From the NCBI GenBank assembly GCA_947629335.1, contig CANRDI010000006.1, positions 34,105-98,104 of the forward strand: 64,000 nt of DNA, given 5' to 3'. The notes under the pieces were generated by a model. The model made no database searches. It was not told the origin of the DNA and saw only the letters and a program-made list of their open reading frames with translations. This DNA is from an uncultured Clostridia bacterium. GTDB taxonomy: Bacteria; Bacillota; Clostridia; Oscillospirales; Ruminococcaceae. Positions 35,974-45,343 of the stretch are shown piece after piece. Position 1 is the stretch's first letter. The number at the start of each line of letters is the position of its first letter. The position numbers and the translations under genes were made by a program.

Positions 35974-37296
35974 TTATACGATGTCGTTTGAATCGAACGG
36001 GTCACCGCATTCGGGGCAGAATTTCGGCGGATTTGCGGGGTCTTGCGGCTCCCAGCCGCACTTATCGCACTTGAACAGCGGAACTCCCGCAGGCTTCGGC
36101 TTTCCACAGTCCATACAGAACTTTCCTTTGTTCTGCGCTCCGCAGGAACAAGTCCAGAAGTTTCCGTCAGCAGGCTTCGGCTTTCCGCAGGACGCGCAGA
36201 ATTTTCCAGTGTTCCCCGTTGCTCCGCACGAGCAAGTCCAGCCCGCGTTATTGTTCTGCTGCTGAGCATTTGACTGTTGGTTCTGCTGCTGAGCAGCCAT
36301 AGCGACCATATTCTGCGGGGTAATACCGTTTGCCTGCTGTGCCATATTCATTCCCATAAAGCCCATCATTGCTCCGCCCGAATTGCCCGCGGCAATTTTC
36401 ATAGCTTCGCTTTGCGACATAGCATAATTCGCTGCCATCATACCCGGATCGCGCATAGCTGCGGTTTTCTGGAACTGCTGAAGCAGATCCTTGTCCTCCT
36501 CAGACATGGACGGCGAGTTCATACTGAATGAGCTTACGGTTATACCGCGAAGGTCGCCCCACTTCTTGCTTAAAATTTCGTTCAGCGCGTCGCATATTTC
36601 AAGCGTGTGCGTCGGAAGCTGGCTCGGTCTTACGCCGGTGTCTGAAATTTTGCCGAGAGCGGGCTGAAGCGCGGTGACAATTTCGCTTTTAAGCATACTG
36701 TCGAGGTTTTTCTTGTCATATCTGTCGGAAAAGTTTCCGCAGACGTTTGTATAAAACAAAATGGGGTTTGAAATTCTGTAGGAATATTCGCCGTTGCAGC
36801 GAAGCGAAATATCGATATCGAGGTTTGCTTTCGTATCCACCACTCTGAAAGGAATGGGCGTCGCCGTTCCGTAAAGATTGTTCATTATTTCCTTTGTATT
36901 TATATAGTAAACTCTCTGGTCGGTAGACTGCTGACCGCCAAACGAAAAACGCTTTCCGATTTCTTTAAATGTCGCGGCAATGGAGTCTCCGAGATTTCCG
37001 TAAAAAATGCTCGGCTGAGTCGAAGAATCATAAACAAACTCTCCAGGCTCTGCGCAGACCTCTGCTACCTTTCCGCTTTCAACGATAAGAACGCACTGTC
37101 CCTCGTTTACGTTTATTATCGAGCCGTTTGAGATAACGTTGTCCGAACCTTTTTTGTTCGAGCTTTTTCCTCCGACCTTTTTATAGCCGCGCACAGCGAG
37201 CGTAGAGCCGTCTATCGCGTCGCAATAGAAATAATCTCTCCAGCTGTCCGCCAAAACTCCCGAAAGAGCGCCTATTCCTGCTTGAAGTAAACCCAT
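35974..37296 (-). CDS. SPFH-domain protein with C-terminal zinc ribbons (YdjI/virion-core-like)
   Basis: A 440-residue protein. The N-terminal two thirds are a band-7/SPFH-type domain (QCVLIVESGKVAEVCAEPGE and RYDKKNLDSMLKSEIVTALQ), as in Bacillus YdjI. A Gln/Asn-rich linker (about 320-345) leads to three zinc-binding ribbons: CSCGATGNTGKFCASCG, CSCGAQNKGKFCMDCG and CDKCGWEPQ...CPECG. Such proteins sit at membranes and are linked to envelope-stress responses in Bacillus, but the exact role is unsettled. It shares an operon with the unknown 178-residue protein. Confidence 0.75.
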   Translation of the reverse strand: MGLLQAGIGALSGVLADSWRDYFYCDAIDGSTLAVRGYKKVGGKSSNKKGSDNVISNGSIINVNEGQCVLIVESGKVAEVCAEPGEFVYDSSTQPSIFYGNLGDSIAATFKEIGKRFSFGGQQSTDQRVYYINTKEIMNNLYGTATPIPFRVVDTKANLDIDISLRCNGEYSYRISNPILFYTNVCGNFSDRYDKKNLDSMLKSEIVTALQPALGKISDTGVRPSQLPTHTLEICDALNEILSKKWGDLRGITVSSFSMNSPSMSEEDKDLLQQFQKTAAMRDPGMMAANYAMSQSEAMKIAAGNSGGAMMGFMGMNMAQQANGITPQNMVAMAAQQQNQQSNAQQQNNNAGWTCSCGATGNTGKFCASCGKPKPADGNFWTCSCGAQNKGKFCMDCGKPKPAGVPLFKCDKCGWEPQDPANPPKFCPECGDPFDSNDIV

Positions 37297-37401
37297 TTTA
37301 AAACTCTCCTTTTCAAATGTATTAAAATAATCAAGCTATTTTTATTATACAACGAAATTGCAATAAAGTCAAGCAAAATTAAACAATATTTCGGGATTTT
37401 T

Positions 37402-37433
37402 AAAAAAATTTACCGCCATGCCCAGCATGGCGG
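37402..37433 (-). terminator. Intrinsic terminator of the GGDEF gene
   Basis: On the minus strand CCGCCATGC and GCATGGCGG form a 9-bp stem with a 3-nt loop, followed by TAAATTTTTTT. It lies 10 bp beyond the stop. Confidence 0.85.
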
Positions 37434-37443
37434 CTTTTCAATA

Positions 37444-39180
37444 TCAACCGTAGACAGAAACATCAAAGACCTTTGCCGTTATCGACAGAGCCATTATCTC
37501 ATATTCAGACCAGCTCTGCCTGCGCGAAGCGGATTTTGCGAACATAACATAGCCCCAGAAAGCTCCTCCGCGGTTTATGCGGTAGAATATTGCGGAATTT
37601 ACGTCCTTTTTCTTCAGGCACGCCGAAACATCGGCGCATTTCCCGTCAAGTTTATAAAGTCCGTCAAGGACAAGAAGATTGTCCTTATTGAAAAGCTTGC
37701 CGAAATCCTCTTCCGGCTTAAAGTAAGCGATCTTTTCTATATCGGACTTCACACATTCGGGCGTCCACTGAAACGCCGTCGTGAAATTCTCGAACACCAC
37801 TAATATCTCGCTCAGTTCAAACGCCTTTCCTATCTCGGAAAAGATTATCTCGTTATTACAGGAATGAAGCGTAAGATAGTTGTCCACAAGTCTGTGCATA
37901 ACGGCAATCTTGTCGTTTACGAAATCACTTGACGGAGCGCTTTCGGGAACATCTGACGCGTCGCCGATATATCTGCGGTGAAGTTCGGGAGTATAGATTA
38001 TATAGCGGTTCTTTCCCTTTTCTTTTGCAATATACAACATTTTGTCGCAGATCGAATAGACTGTCTGAAAATCGTTTCCATAATCGGGAAAAGCGCATAC
38101 GCCCATAGAACACGTCACGTTCAAAGCGCGAGGGTCATTCTTAAATCTCCACTCGACGGTCGCTCTGATACTTCTGAGCATATTTCTGAGTTCCGTCTGA
38201 TTTCTTATGGACTCGGTAACGATAAGTATCTCGTCTCCGCCCATTCTCCCGACAATTCCCCGTCCCGCGACCTTTTCGTTTATTATCTTTGTAAACATCG
38301 TAAGAACTTCGTCTCCGACAATATGACCGAACGTATCGTTTACGTTCTTGAAATTATCGAGATCAAGCAGGATAAAATAGTTGTTTTTAAGACCGCGCGA
38401 CATTATCCTCTCCGCCTGTTCTTTGACAGCGCGCTTATTGAGCATATCCAAAAACGCGTCTTTATCGTTTATGAGGTCGATGTTTACGTCCTTCATCTTA
38501 TTTTTATTTTCTGTTTTTATACAGCCGATGACCTTTTTGCCCACGACCTTGCATTCGATTATGCAAAGCCCGCCTTTAAGCTCGTCTGTTTTTTCAATTT
38601 TGAGCTTTACTCTGAAACTTTTTTCGGCTGTCTGTATATTTTTCGTAAACTCGTCAAACTCGTCGAGATATTCGCTTGCGATATGTTCTCTTATCCTGCG
38701 TATACATTCTTCGTGCTTTCCGGCGGTGAGATAATGTTTTCGGGAATCGTTTACATAATACACCTCAAGCAGATCGTCTGCGCGGTCGTATTCCAAAAGG
38801 ATATCCCCCAAAATGTCGAAAATAGCGGCGGTAATATTTTTCATCTCTTTTATCAGCCGCTCGTTGTCGAGAAGGCAGTTTACATCCGTAAACGCAATGT
38901 GTATATATATCTCTCCCGTATCTTTGCCCGCGAGCGCTTTCATCTCGGCGAGAAACGGCTTATATGTCCCGTTATCGTCGCGCACTCTCAGCACAACGGA
39001 AAACGGACCTTTTTGAAGCCTCTCTTTTGAATTTACAAGCAGAGGCAAATCGTCTTTATTTATTGCGTCCTCTATAGACGCGTTCATATCAAGACCCGTA
39101 AATTTCAAAAAGCCATAATCGGCGGCTTTAAGATAAAGATGTTCTGTTACTGTTATTTCCCCTAAAAAAGCTTTTTCCAT
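37444..39180 (-). CDS. GGDEF-domain protein, probable diguanylate cyclase
   Basis: A 578-residue cytosolic protein; the ATG at 39180 (MEKAFLGEITV) is preferred because GGGGG lies upstream, over the track start at 39192. A PAS-like sensory part covers about residues 1-250 and the GGDEF domain about 260-420, with the active-site loop GRMGGDEILIV. The last residue of the signature is Ile rather than Phe, which is tolerated in some active cyclases. A C-terminal stretch of about 150 residues (SEIGKAFELSEILVVFENFT onward) looks like a GAF-like sensor. It would make c-di-GMP from GTP; no EAL domain is in the window. Confidence 0.8.
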   Translation of the reverse strand: MEKAFLGEITVTEHLYLKAADYGFLKFTGLDMNASIEDAINKDDLPLLVNSKERLQKGPFSVVLRVRDDNGTYKPFLAEMKALAGKDTGEIYIHIAFTDVNCLLDNERLIKEMKNITAAIFDILGDILLEYDRADDLLEVYYVNDSRKHYLTAGKHEECIRRIREHIASEYLDEFDEFTKNIQTAEKSFRVKLKIEKTDELKGGLCIIECKVVGKKVIGCIKTENKNKMKDVNIDLINDKDAFLDMLNKRAVKEQAERIMSRGLKNNYFILLDLDNFKNVNDTFGHIVGDEVLTMFTKIINEKVAGRGIVGRMGGDEILIVTESIRNQTELRNMLRSIRATVEWRFKNDPRALNVTCSMGVCAFPDYGNDFQTVYSICDKMLYIAKEKGKNRYIIYTPELHRRYIGDASDVPESAPSSDFVNDKIAVMHRLVDNYLTLHSCNNEIIFSEIGKAFELSEILVVFENFTTAFQWTPECVKSDIEKIAYFKPEEDFGKLFNKDNLLVLDGLYKLDGKCADVSACLKKKDVNSAIFYRINRGGAFWGYVMFAKSASRRQSWSEYEIMALSITAKVFDVSVYG

Positions 39181-39280
39181 ACTAACCCCCATTTATATAA
39201 ATCGTCAATATCCGCACAGCAGACCTTTGAAAAAGATCAATGTCAGCAAACGGCATAAAAGCCCATATTTAAAAGCATTT

Positions 39281-39476
39281 TATAATTTGCCGATACGCAC
39301 GGAGTGAACGAAGAGAACGAATGTGCGAGGCATTGAAATCATATAATAATCACCCTGTGATTATTATATCATATCCGCAGGATATGATATAATTTGCCGA
39401 TACGCACGGAGTGAGCGAAGCGAACGAATGTGCGAGGCATTGAAATCATATAATAATCACCCTGTGATTATTATAT
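39281..39476. repeat. Tandem 107-bp intergenic repeat with internal palindromes
   Basis: Two copies of one 107-bp unit start at 39281 and 39388. Each holds GCCGATACGCACGGAGTGA, AACGAATGTGCGAGGCATTG and the palindrome ATAATAATCACCCTGTGATTATTAT; a second palindrome ATCATATCCGCAGGATATGAT joins the copies. The copies differ by a few bases only. There is no ORF in 39181-39734. It looks like a non-coding mobile or REP-type repeat. Confidence 0.75.
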
Positions 39477-39669
39477 CTCAAAAAATATTTTTTGTCAATA
39501 AAACACATAGCCATATTTGTTTTTTTGTAAAATATTACAAATTCATAACAAATAGATTGTATAATAATCTTCATCTTTTCAACAATCCTCGGCTCGAATG
39601 TTGAACATTTGCTGAAAATATACAATGTACGGTAAAAATTAAATTACAAACCTCTTTAAAAAAATGCTC

Positions 39670-39698
39670 TTGACTATTTTATGATTTTATGATAGAAT
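39670..39698 (+). promoter_or_regulatory. Promoter of the GltD-like gene
   Basis: TTGACT and TAGAAT with a 17-bp spacer; the gene starts 37 bp downstream. A short inverted repeat TTCAACA / TGTTGAA (39577-39604) lies 65 bp further upstream and could be an operator. Confidence 0.65.
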
Positions 39699-39734
39699 AT
39701 AATTGAACCGATTTTAATGAAGGAGTGTTTTAAA

Positions 39735-40952
39735 ATGTCTGTCTATGTAAAAGAAACTGCCGATCGCTGTCTCGGATGTAAGGTACCGATGTGTTCAAAG
39801 GGCTGTCCCGTGCATACCGCTATTCCGCAGGTAATCAGCCTTTTTAAAGAAAACAGGCTCCGTGAGGCAGGCAAAATATTATTTGATAACAACCCCATGT
39901 CCCTCGTCTGCTCGATCGTATGCGATTATGACCAACAGTGCAGAGGAAACTGCGTTCTGGGCAAAAAGGGAGTTCCTGTAAACTTCAATGCTATCGAAAA
40001 GTTCGTTTCTGACGCTTATTTCGACAGCATGACTATTGATAAAAAGCCGCCCAAAGGCAAAAAGATTGCCGTTATCGGAGGCGGTCCCGCGGGCATTACC
40101 GTGGCGTTTAAAATGATAGCGGAAGGATATGACGTGACTATTTTCGAGGCGCGCGACGGAATTGGCGGAGTATTGCGCTATGGTATCCCCGACTTCCGTC
40201 TTCCCCGCTCGATATGCGACCGTTATACAAAGAAACTGCTTGAAACGGGTGTAAAGATCCGCCCGAATACAACTATCGGCGGCGCGCTTGAAATAAGCGA
40301 TTTGTTCAGAGACGGATATTCGGCAGTCTTCGCGGGTACGGGCGTTTGGCGTTCAAAAACGCTCGGAATAAAGGGAGAGAGCCTTCCGAACGTTCACTAC
40401 AGCATGGATTATCTCGTAAATCCGAACGGATATAACCTCGGAGAAAGAGTGGCGATAATCGGCGTCGGAAACGCGGCAATGGACGTGGCGAGAGTTGCGC
40501 TGAGGCACGGCTCGACGAGCGTTACGCTTTATGCAAGAAGCAAACGCATTACCGCAAGTCCGCGCGAAGTTGAATACGCGACAATGGAAGGCGCGGAGAT
40601 GATTTTCGGAAAAGAGATAGTTGAAATTACGGAAAAGGGTCCTGTGTTTAAAACGGCAATTCTTGACGAAAACAACAAAGTTATCGGTTATGAGGACGGT
40701 CTCGATCAGGTTGAGGTCGATTCGACGGTAATTTCCATCAGTAACGGTCCGAAAAACAAGCTAATCCTTACGACCGAGGGACTTCAGGCAAATGAACACG
40801 GTCTGCTTGTTACTGACGAAAACTGTATGACGACTGTTCCGGGAGTATTCGCGGCGGGCGACGTTGTTCAGGGCGCGCATACGGTCGTTCATGCCGTAGA
40901 AGAAGCAAAGAGAGCCGCAGAAGGTATGATGAAGTATCTTGAACAGAACTGA
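39735..40952 (+). CDS. NAD(P)-dependent oxidoreductase of the glutamate synthase small subunit (GltD) family
   Basis: A 405-residue FAD/[4Fe-4S] oxidoreductase. GAAGGAG with a 9-nt spacer sets the start at 39735, inside the track ORF. The N-terminal CLGCKVPMCSKGCPVH and CDYDQQCRGNCVLG bind two iron-sulfur clusters; FAD binds GGGPAGITVAF and NAD(P)H binds GVGNAAMDVARV. It would pass electrons from NADPH to a partner (glutamate synthase large subunit, a ferredoxin or another redox enzyme), but none is adjacent, and its length is below that of full GltD. A single-gene unit with a strong promoter. Confidence 0.83.
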   Translation: MSVYVKETADRCLGCKVPMCSKGCPVHTAIPQVISLFKENRLREAGKILFDNNPMSLVCSIVCDYDQQCRGNCVLGKKGVPVNFNAIEKFVSDAYFDSMTIDKKPPKGKKIAVIGGGPAGITVAFKMIAEGYDVTIFEARDGIGGVLRYGIPDFRLPRSICDRYTKKLLETGVKIRPNTTIGGALEISDLFRDGYSAVFAGTGVWRSKTLGIKGESLPNVHYSMDYLVNPNGYNLGERVAIIGVGNAAMDVARVALRHGSTSVTLYARSKRITASPREVEYATMEGAEMIFGKEIVEITEKGPVFKTAILDENNKVIGYEDGLDQVEVDSTVISISNGPKNKLILTTEGLQANEHGLLVTDENCMTTVPGVFAAGDVVQGAHTVVHAVEEAKRAAEGMMKYLEQN

Positions 40953-41035
40953 ATACAAGCACATATCAGTTCATAACTCTTGGCGCAAAGTCTCCGAAAC
41001 CGACAAAAGATACAGAAAGCAAAGGACATATTGAA

Positions 41036-42094
41036 ATGAACGTTCCCGTAATAATTCCTACATTCAATCCGAAAGAAAAGATCATTGAAGTTATAGACGG
41101 TCTTAATAACAAAGGCTTTAAAAACATAATCATAATTGACGACGGAAGCAAGCCCGAATGTGCGAATATTTTCAGCGAGATTGAGAAAAAAAGCTGTTGT
41201 ACGCTGCTGCGGCACGAAGTAAACCGCGGAAAAGGGCGCGGGCTTAAAACGGGATTTGAATATGTCATTAAAAACTTTCCCGACTGTGACGGCGTTGTGA
41301 CGACCGATGACGACGGACAGCACACGCCCGACGATATTATGCGGTGCGCGGAAATTATGGCGCGGGACAAGGTAGCGGTTCTCGGCGCAAGAGATTTCTC
41401 TCAGGATAACGTTCCTCCGAAAAGCAAATTCGGAAACAATATGACCCGTATCGTTTTCAGAATTGTCTGCGGAATAAAGATTACAGACACCCAGACGGGG
41501 CTGAGAGCTATTCCGCTCGGCTATCTTGAACAGCTGTGCAAGATAAGCGGAGAACGGTTTGAATACGAAACGAATATGCTTCTTGAAATGAAAAAGCAGG
41601 GGCTTGAATTTAAAGAAGAAACGATCTCGACAATTTATTCGGACAACAACTCCGGAACGCACTTTAATCCCCTCACGGACTCGATAAAAATTTATGCGAT
41701 AATTTTAAAATATGCGTTAAGCTCACTTATCTGCTCGCTTATCGACGTGGGGATATTCACGCTTGTAAACCTGCTTACGATCTCGTTTTTCGGCGAAAAC
41801 GAGTCGCTGAGGGTTTTCGTGGCGACAGCTACGGCAAGAGTTGTTTCTTCGCTTACAAATTATTTTGTAAACCAGCGCGGCGTTTTCCAGTCAAAACAGT
41901 CCGTAAAGAAAAGCATTGTAAAGTATTATATACTCGCGGTCATTCAGCTTGTCGTATCGTTCTTGCTGGTAAACGGGGTCTCAATGCTGTTCGGCGTGGA
42001 GAGCAGCGGCTGGCAGACGCTTATTAAAGCGGTTATCGATACTATTTTGTTCTTTTTCAGCTTTTCTATTCAGAGAGACTGGGTGTATAAGTAA
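41036..42094 (+). CDS. GT2 glycosyltransferase fused to a GtrA-like membrane domain
   Basis: A 352-residue fusion. Residues 1-215 are a family 2 glycosyltransferase (NVPVIIPTFNPKEKIIEVID, then the nucleotide-sugar Asp residues in IIIDDGSKP and TTDDDGQHTPDD). Residues about 225-350 form a GtrA-type four-helix membrane domain (LSSLICSLIDVGIFTLVNLL and LAVIQLVVSFLLVNGVSMLF). This layout fits enzymes that make polyprenyl-phosphate sugars and flip them for cell-wall glycan decoration. It begins 83 bp behind the GltD-like gene. Confidence 0.82.
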   Translation: MNVPVIIPTFNPKEKIIEVIDGLNNKGFKNIIIIDDGSKPECANIFSEIEKKSCCTLLRHEVNRGKGRGLKTGFEYVIKNFPDCDGVVTTDDDGQHTPDDIMRCAEIMARDKVAVLGARDFSQDNVPPKSKFGNNMTRIVFRIVCGIKITDTQTGLRAIPLGYLEQLCKISGERFEYETNMLLEMKKQGLEFKEETISTIYSDNNSGTHFNPLTDSIKIYAIILKYALSSLICSLIDVGIFTLVNLLTISFFGENESLRVFVATATARVVSSLTNYFVNQRGVFQSKQSVKKSIVKYYILAVIQLVVSFLLVNGVSMLFGVESSGWQTLIKAVIDTILFFFSFSIQRDWVYK

Positions 42095-42150
42095 ATCCCG
42101 AACACAAGCAAAACAGTGCGCCAAAAAGCGCACTGTTGTTTTATGCGGAA

Positions 42151-43257
42151 TTAAACGGCGAGGTCGGGGCTTTGGGGCAGCTTTACGCAAAACCTCGTTA
42201 TTTCATTTTCGCTTTGAGCAATAATTTTTCCGCCGTGAAGCTCGGTTATCTGCTTTGCAATTGCAAGTCCCAAACCCGCGCCGCCGCTTTGTGTCGCGCG
42301 GGAGCTGTCAAGCCTGAAAAACTGCTCGAAAATTCTGTCAAGTTTGTCGGAAGGAATTGTCGCGCCGCTGTTTGAAAAGAATATGTAGACAAAATTGTCG
42401 TCCGTAATGACGCGTATTTCTATCTCGGAATTTTCATAGCCGTAATTTACCGCGTTTCTCAGAATGTTGTCAAACACCCGCGAGAGCTTGTCGGGGTCGC
42501 ATCTGAGCATTATCTTTTTTTCAGTATACAGCTTTGCGGTGAGTTCTTTTTTTGCAAATACAGGTTCAAACTCATTTAAAAGCTGTTCGAGCATAAGATT
42601 AAGATTTATCGTTTGAAACTCAAGCGTCAGTTTTGACAGGTTGAACCGCGTTATCTCAAAAAACTCATTTACAAGCTCTTCTAACCTTTCCGCTTTTTCA
42701 AGTGCGATCTGTGTATATTTTTCGCGCGTTTGGGGAGAAATGTCCGTTTCGTCCTTTAAAAGCGAAAGATATCCTATAACGCTTGTAAGCGGTGTTTTAA
42801 GGTCATGGGCAAGATAAACAACAAGGTCGTTTTTGCGCTGTTCGGCGTCTTTTGCCTGAGCGGCGCTTTTTATTGAACGTTCACGGACAGAATTAAGCTC
42901 GTCCTGTATTCCTTTAAGTTCGTCCGAAAGATGAACGGGTTTTGAGTCTGGGTCGGCAAGCTTTTCAGCCTCAAACGTTATTTCATTAAGATATTTCAGC
43001 GCGCGCCTTAAAATGATGTAAAAAATCACTATCCATCCTGCTAAGATAACGGTAGGAATTATCCAATTTATATTGTTTTCAACAAATTGAAGAGGTTTGT
43101 ACAGAGGTTCATTACCATGCCATATAAAGCTTCTGCAAACAGCGTAAGATAATTGCAGAAGAATTATAACGGCGACCGCCCACGCTATCATTAAAAGCGC
43201 GCTCGTAGTCATAAGTTTTCGCGCAATAGAGCTGTATTTCAGTTTTTTCTTATTCAA
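42151..43257 (-). CDS. VanS-like sensor histidine kinase
   Basis: A 368-residue kinase. The start is placed at TTG 43257, which overlaps the last bases of the response regulator by 8 bp, and the first 23 codons of the track ORF are dropped. Two membrane segments near residues 15-42 and 66-90 flank an extracellular stretch of about 25 residues; a HAMP-like linker leads to the H-box LVVYLAHDLKTPLTSVIGYL, then N, G1 (FSNSGATIPSDKL) and G2 (GGAGLGLAIAK). The H-box and the following LEKAERLEELVNEFFEITRFN match VanS more than ordinary kinases. No van resistance genes are nearby. Confidence 0.83.
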   Translation of the reverse strand: MNKKKLKYSSIARKLMTTSALLMIAWAVAVIILLQLSYAVCRSFIWHGNEPLYKPLQFVENNINWIIPTVILAGWIVIFYIILRRALKYLNEITFEAEKLADPDSKPVHLSDELKGIQDELNSVRERSIKSAAQAKDAEQRKNDLVVYLAHDLKTPLTSVIGYLSLLKDETDISPQTREKYTQIALEKAERLEELVNEFFEITRFNLSKLTLEFQTINLNLMLEQLLNEFEPVFAKKELTAKLYTEKKIMLRCDPDKLSRVFDNILRNAVNYGYENSEIEIRVITDDNFVYIFFSNSGATIPSDKLDRIFEQFFRLDSSRATQSGGAGLGLAIAKQITELHGGKIIAQSENEITRFCVKLPQSPDLAV

Positions 43258-43957
43258 TCGTATAGCCAACTCCCCACACGGTTTTAATAAATTTCGGGTT
43301 TCTCGGCGGTTCGTGAAGTTTTTCACGAAGCCGCGCTATATGCGCCATAACGGTGTTGTTTGCATTTATAAACTTTTCGCCCCATACGTTTTCAAAAAGC
43401 TCCTCGGAAGAAACGACCGCTCCCCTGTTAAGACACAGATAAAGCAGAAGCGAAAATTCAATAGGAGTAAGAGAAATCTGCTCGCCGAAAAGAGTACATT
43501 TATGCGCGGATTTGCTTATCACAAGCCCGCGTATATCTATTTCGTCCGAAACAGGCTCAGGCTCTGCGGAGTTATAGCGCTTGTACCTGCGAAGCTGTGT
43601 TCTTACGCGGGCAGTCACTTCGAGAGGATTAAAAGGTTTTGTTATATAATCGTCCGCACCGATAGTAAGACCGAGTATTTTATCGCTGTCCTCAACTTTT
43701 GCGGTGAGCATAATTATCGGAAAGAAATGCTTTTCGCGGATAGTTTTAACAAGTGAAAATCCGTCTGTATCTGGAAGCATAACATCTAAGACCGCAAGGT
43801 CTATCTGCTCGTTTTCCACGCATTTTATCGCGTTGCTGCCGTTATAGAATTTTCTTACTTCACAGCCGTCGTTTTCAAGATAAAGCGCTATAAGATCGGC
43901 AATCTCTTTTTCATCATCAACCACAAGAATTTTCGGCGGTTTTTTCTCTTCTGTCAT
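43250..43957 (-). CDS. VanR-like OmpR-family response regulator
   Basis: A 235-residue regulator with a receiver domain (ILVVDDEKEIADLIALYLEN, phospho-Asp in LAVLDVMLPD, Lys in ADDYITKPFNPLEV) and a winged-helix DNA-binding domain (EFSLLLYLCLNRGAVVSSEE and VMAHIARLREKLHEPPRNPK). It resembles VanR in the stretch GLTIGADDYITKPF. Output genes are not visible, so ordinary wall-stress sensing is more likely than glycopeptide resistance. The kinase gene overlaps its stop by 8 bp. Confidence 0.87.
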   Translation of the reverse strand: MTEEKKPPKILVVDDEKEIADLIALYLENDGCEVRKFYNGSNAIKCVENEQIDLAVLDVMLPDTDGFSLVKTIREKHFFPIIMLTAKVEDSDKILGLTIGADDYITKPFNPLEVTARVRTQLRRYKRYNSAEPEPVSDEIDIRGLVISKSAHKCTLFGEQISLTPIEFSLLLYLCLNRGAVVSSEELFENVWGEKFINANNTVMAHIARLREKLHEPPRNPKFIKTVWGVGYTIE

Positions 43958-44134
43958 ATATTTTCCCCATTTTTTTGTAAAGTAATTTTTATTATGCTGA
44001 TTTTATTATAGCGCAATTTATTTTTTTAGTCAAGACAATGTGATAATTTGTCACAAATTTGTAAGAAATCGGTTGTTTAAAAACAACGACCCGTCTATAT
44101 ACCTGTGTTATCAAAAATGGGGATATTATACATT

Positions 44135-45061
44135 TTATGAATAATCTCCGAAAAGATATTTTTCGACCGAATAAACTGCGCTTGCGCCGTCGGCTGCCGC
44201 GGTTATTACCTGACGCAAGGGTTTTGTGCGGACGTCGCCTGCCGCGAAGATACCTCTTGCAGACGTAATACAGTCCTCTTTCGCAGCGACATATCCGCCT
44301 GGCGAAAGCTGGGCAATGCCCTTTAATAGCGAACTTTCAGGAGTTGTTCCGACGGCAATGAAAATTCCGTCTGTTCTTATAAGTTCAGTTTTTCCGTCAT
44401 GAGCGATCTTTATCTGTTCCGCCCTGTCGCCGCCGATTATTTCCAATATCTCAGCATTCAGCACGACAGTTATATTATTCTTTGACCTTATGCGCTCCTG
44501 CAAAGCCTTGTTGGCTCTGAAGCTGTCCCTCCTGTGGACAAGAAATACTTTTTTTGCAACATCAGAAAGATACTCCGCCTCGCCAAGCGCCGTATCTCCC
44601 CCGCCTATTACGGCGACTGTCCTGTCCTTATAAAATGCGCCGTCGCATATTGCGCAATATGAAACGCCCTTTCCCGAAAACTCGGTCTCACCTTTTACAT
44701 TAAGCATTTTATGTTTTGCGCCTGCGGCATAAATTATTGTTTTAGATAAAATTTCCTTATCCGAAACGACAAGCCTATATCCGTTCGTATCAGGAATTAT
44801 CTCTTTAAGCTCGCCGTTATAGAACTCAGTTCCAAGCTCAACGGCATGGTTTCTAAACTTCTCGCCGAGGTCAAAACCGTTTTCTCCGTAAAGTCCGAGA
44901 TAATTATCCACACATTCGCTTTCGGAGATCTGACCTGTACCTTGATATTCCTTTTCTACAACAATGAAATCAAGTGTGGCTCTTTTCGCATAAACAGCTG
45001 CCGAAAGTCCCGCAGGACCGCTTCCGACAATAACCGTATCATAAATTTTATTTTCGTTCAT
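44135..45061 (-). CDS. trxB: Thioredoxin reductase
   Basis: A 308-residue flavoenzyme that uses NADPH to reduce thioredoxin. GGAGG before the ATG at 45061 sets the start (MNENKIYDTVIVGSGPAG). FAD binds VGSGPAGLSAAVYAK; the redox disulfide is in CAICDGAFY; NADPH binds IGGGDTALGEAEYL; the C-terminal FAD loop is GIFAAGDVRTKPLRQVITA. trxA lies just upstream in the same direction, so the two form a unit, although the 282-bp gap between them contains palindromes and probably modulates the ratio. Confidence 0.95.
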   Translation of the reverse strand: MNENKIYDTVIVGSGPAGLSAAVYAKRATLDFIVVEKEYQGTGQISESECVDNYLGLYGENGFDLGEKFRNHAVELGTEFYNGELKEIIPDTNGYRLVVSDKEILSKTIIYAAGAKHKMLNVKGETEFSGKGVSYCAICDGAFYKDRTVAVIGGGDTALGEAEYLSDVAKKVFLVHRRDSFRANKALQERIRSKNNITVVLNAEILEIIGGDRAEQIKIAHDGKTELIRTDGIFIAVGTTPESSLLKGIAQLSPGGYVAAKEDCITSARGIFAAGDVRTKPLRQVITAAADGASAVYSVEKYLFGDYS

Positions 45062-45075
45062 TATTTTCCTCCACA

Positions 45076-45093
45076 CCGCGCCAAAAGGCGCGG
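45076..45093 (-). promoter_or_regulatory. GC-rich hairpin immediately upstream of the trxB ribosome site
   Basis: On the minus strand CCGCGCC and GGCGCGG enclose TTTT and end 2-3 bases before GGAGG. Its position suggests translational control or an RNA stabiliser. Confidence 0.4.
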
Positions 45094-45096
45094 CAC

Positions 45097-45336
45097 AAAA
45101 GTTTTTTGAAAGGGGAGTTTGAGGGGAAAACTTTTTTTCAAAAAAGTTTTCCCCTCAAATATTACGCGAACTGCCGACATTGGAGGGGAAACTTTTTGAA
45201 AAAAGTTTCCCCTCCAAGCCTCCCCTTTAAAAACTTTTGTACTTCCGCCTATGCGTTATTTAAGTTTTTTGAAAAGGGAGCTTGAGGGGAAAACTTTTTT
45301 TCAAAAAAGTTTTCCCCTCAAATATCACGCGAACGC
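45097..45336. repeat. Intergenic palindromic repeat (three units)
   Basis: The motif TTGAGGGGAAAACTTTTTTT then CAAAAAAGTTTTCCCCTCAA occurs twice (near 45118 and 45288), each copy preceded by an AGTTTTTTGAAAGGGGAG-like word and followed by ATATYACGCGAAC. A shorter variant of the palindrome, flanked by the inverted opening word, sits between them. The gap between trxA and trxB holds no gene. Confidence 0.7.
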
Positions 45337-45343
45337 CAAAATT

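Noticed and set aside
39281-39476. CRISPR array
   Set aside because: Only two long units with no unique spacers and strong palindromes; no cas gene.
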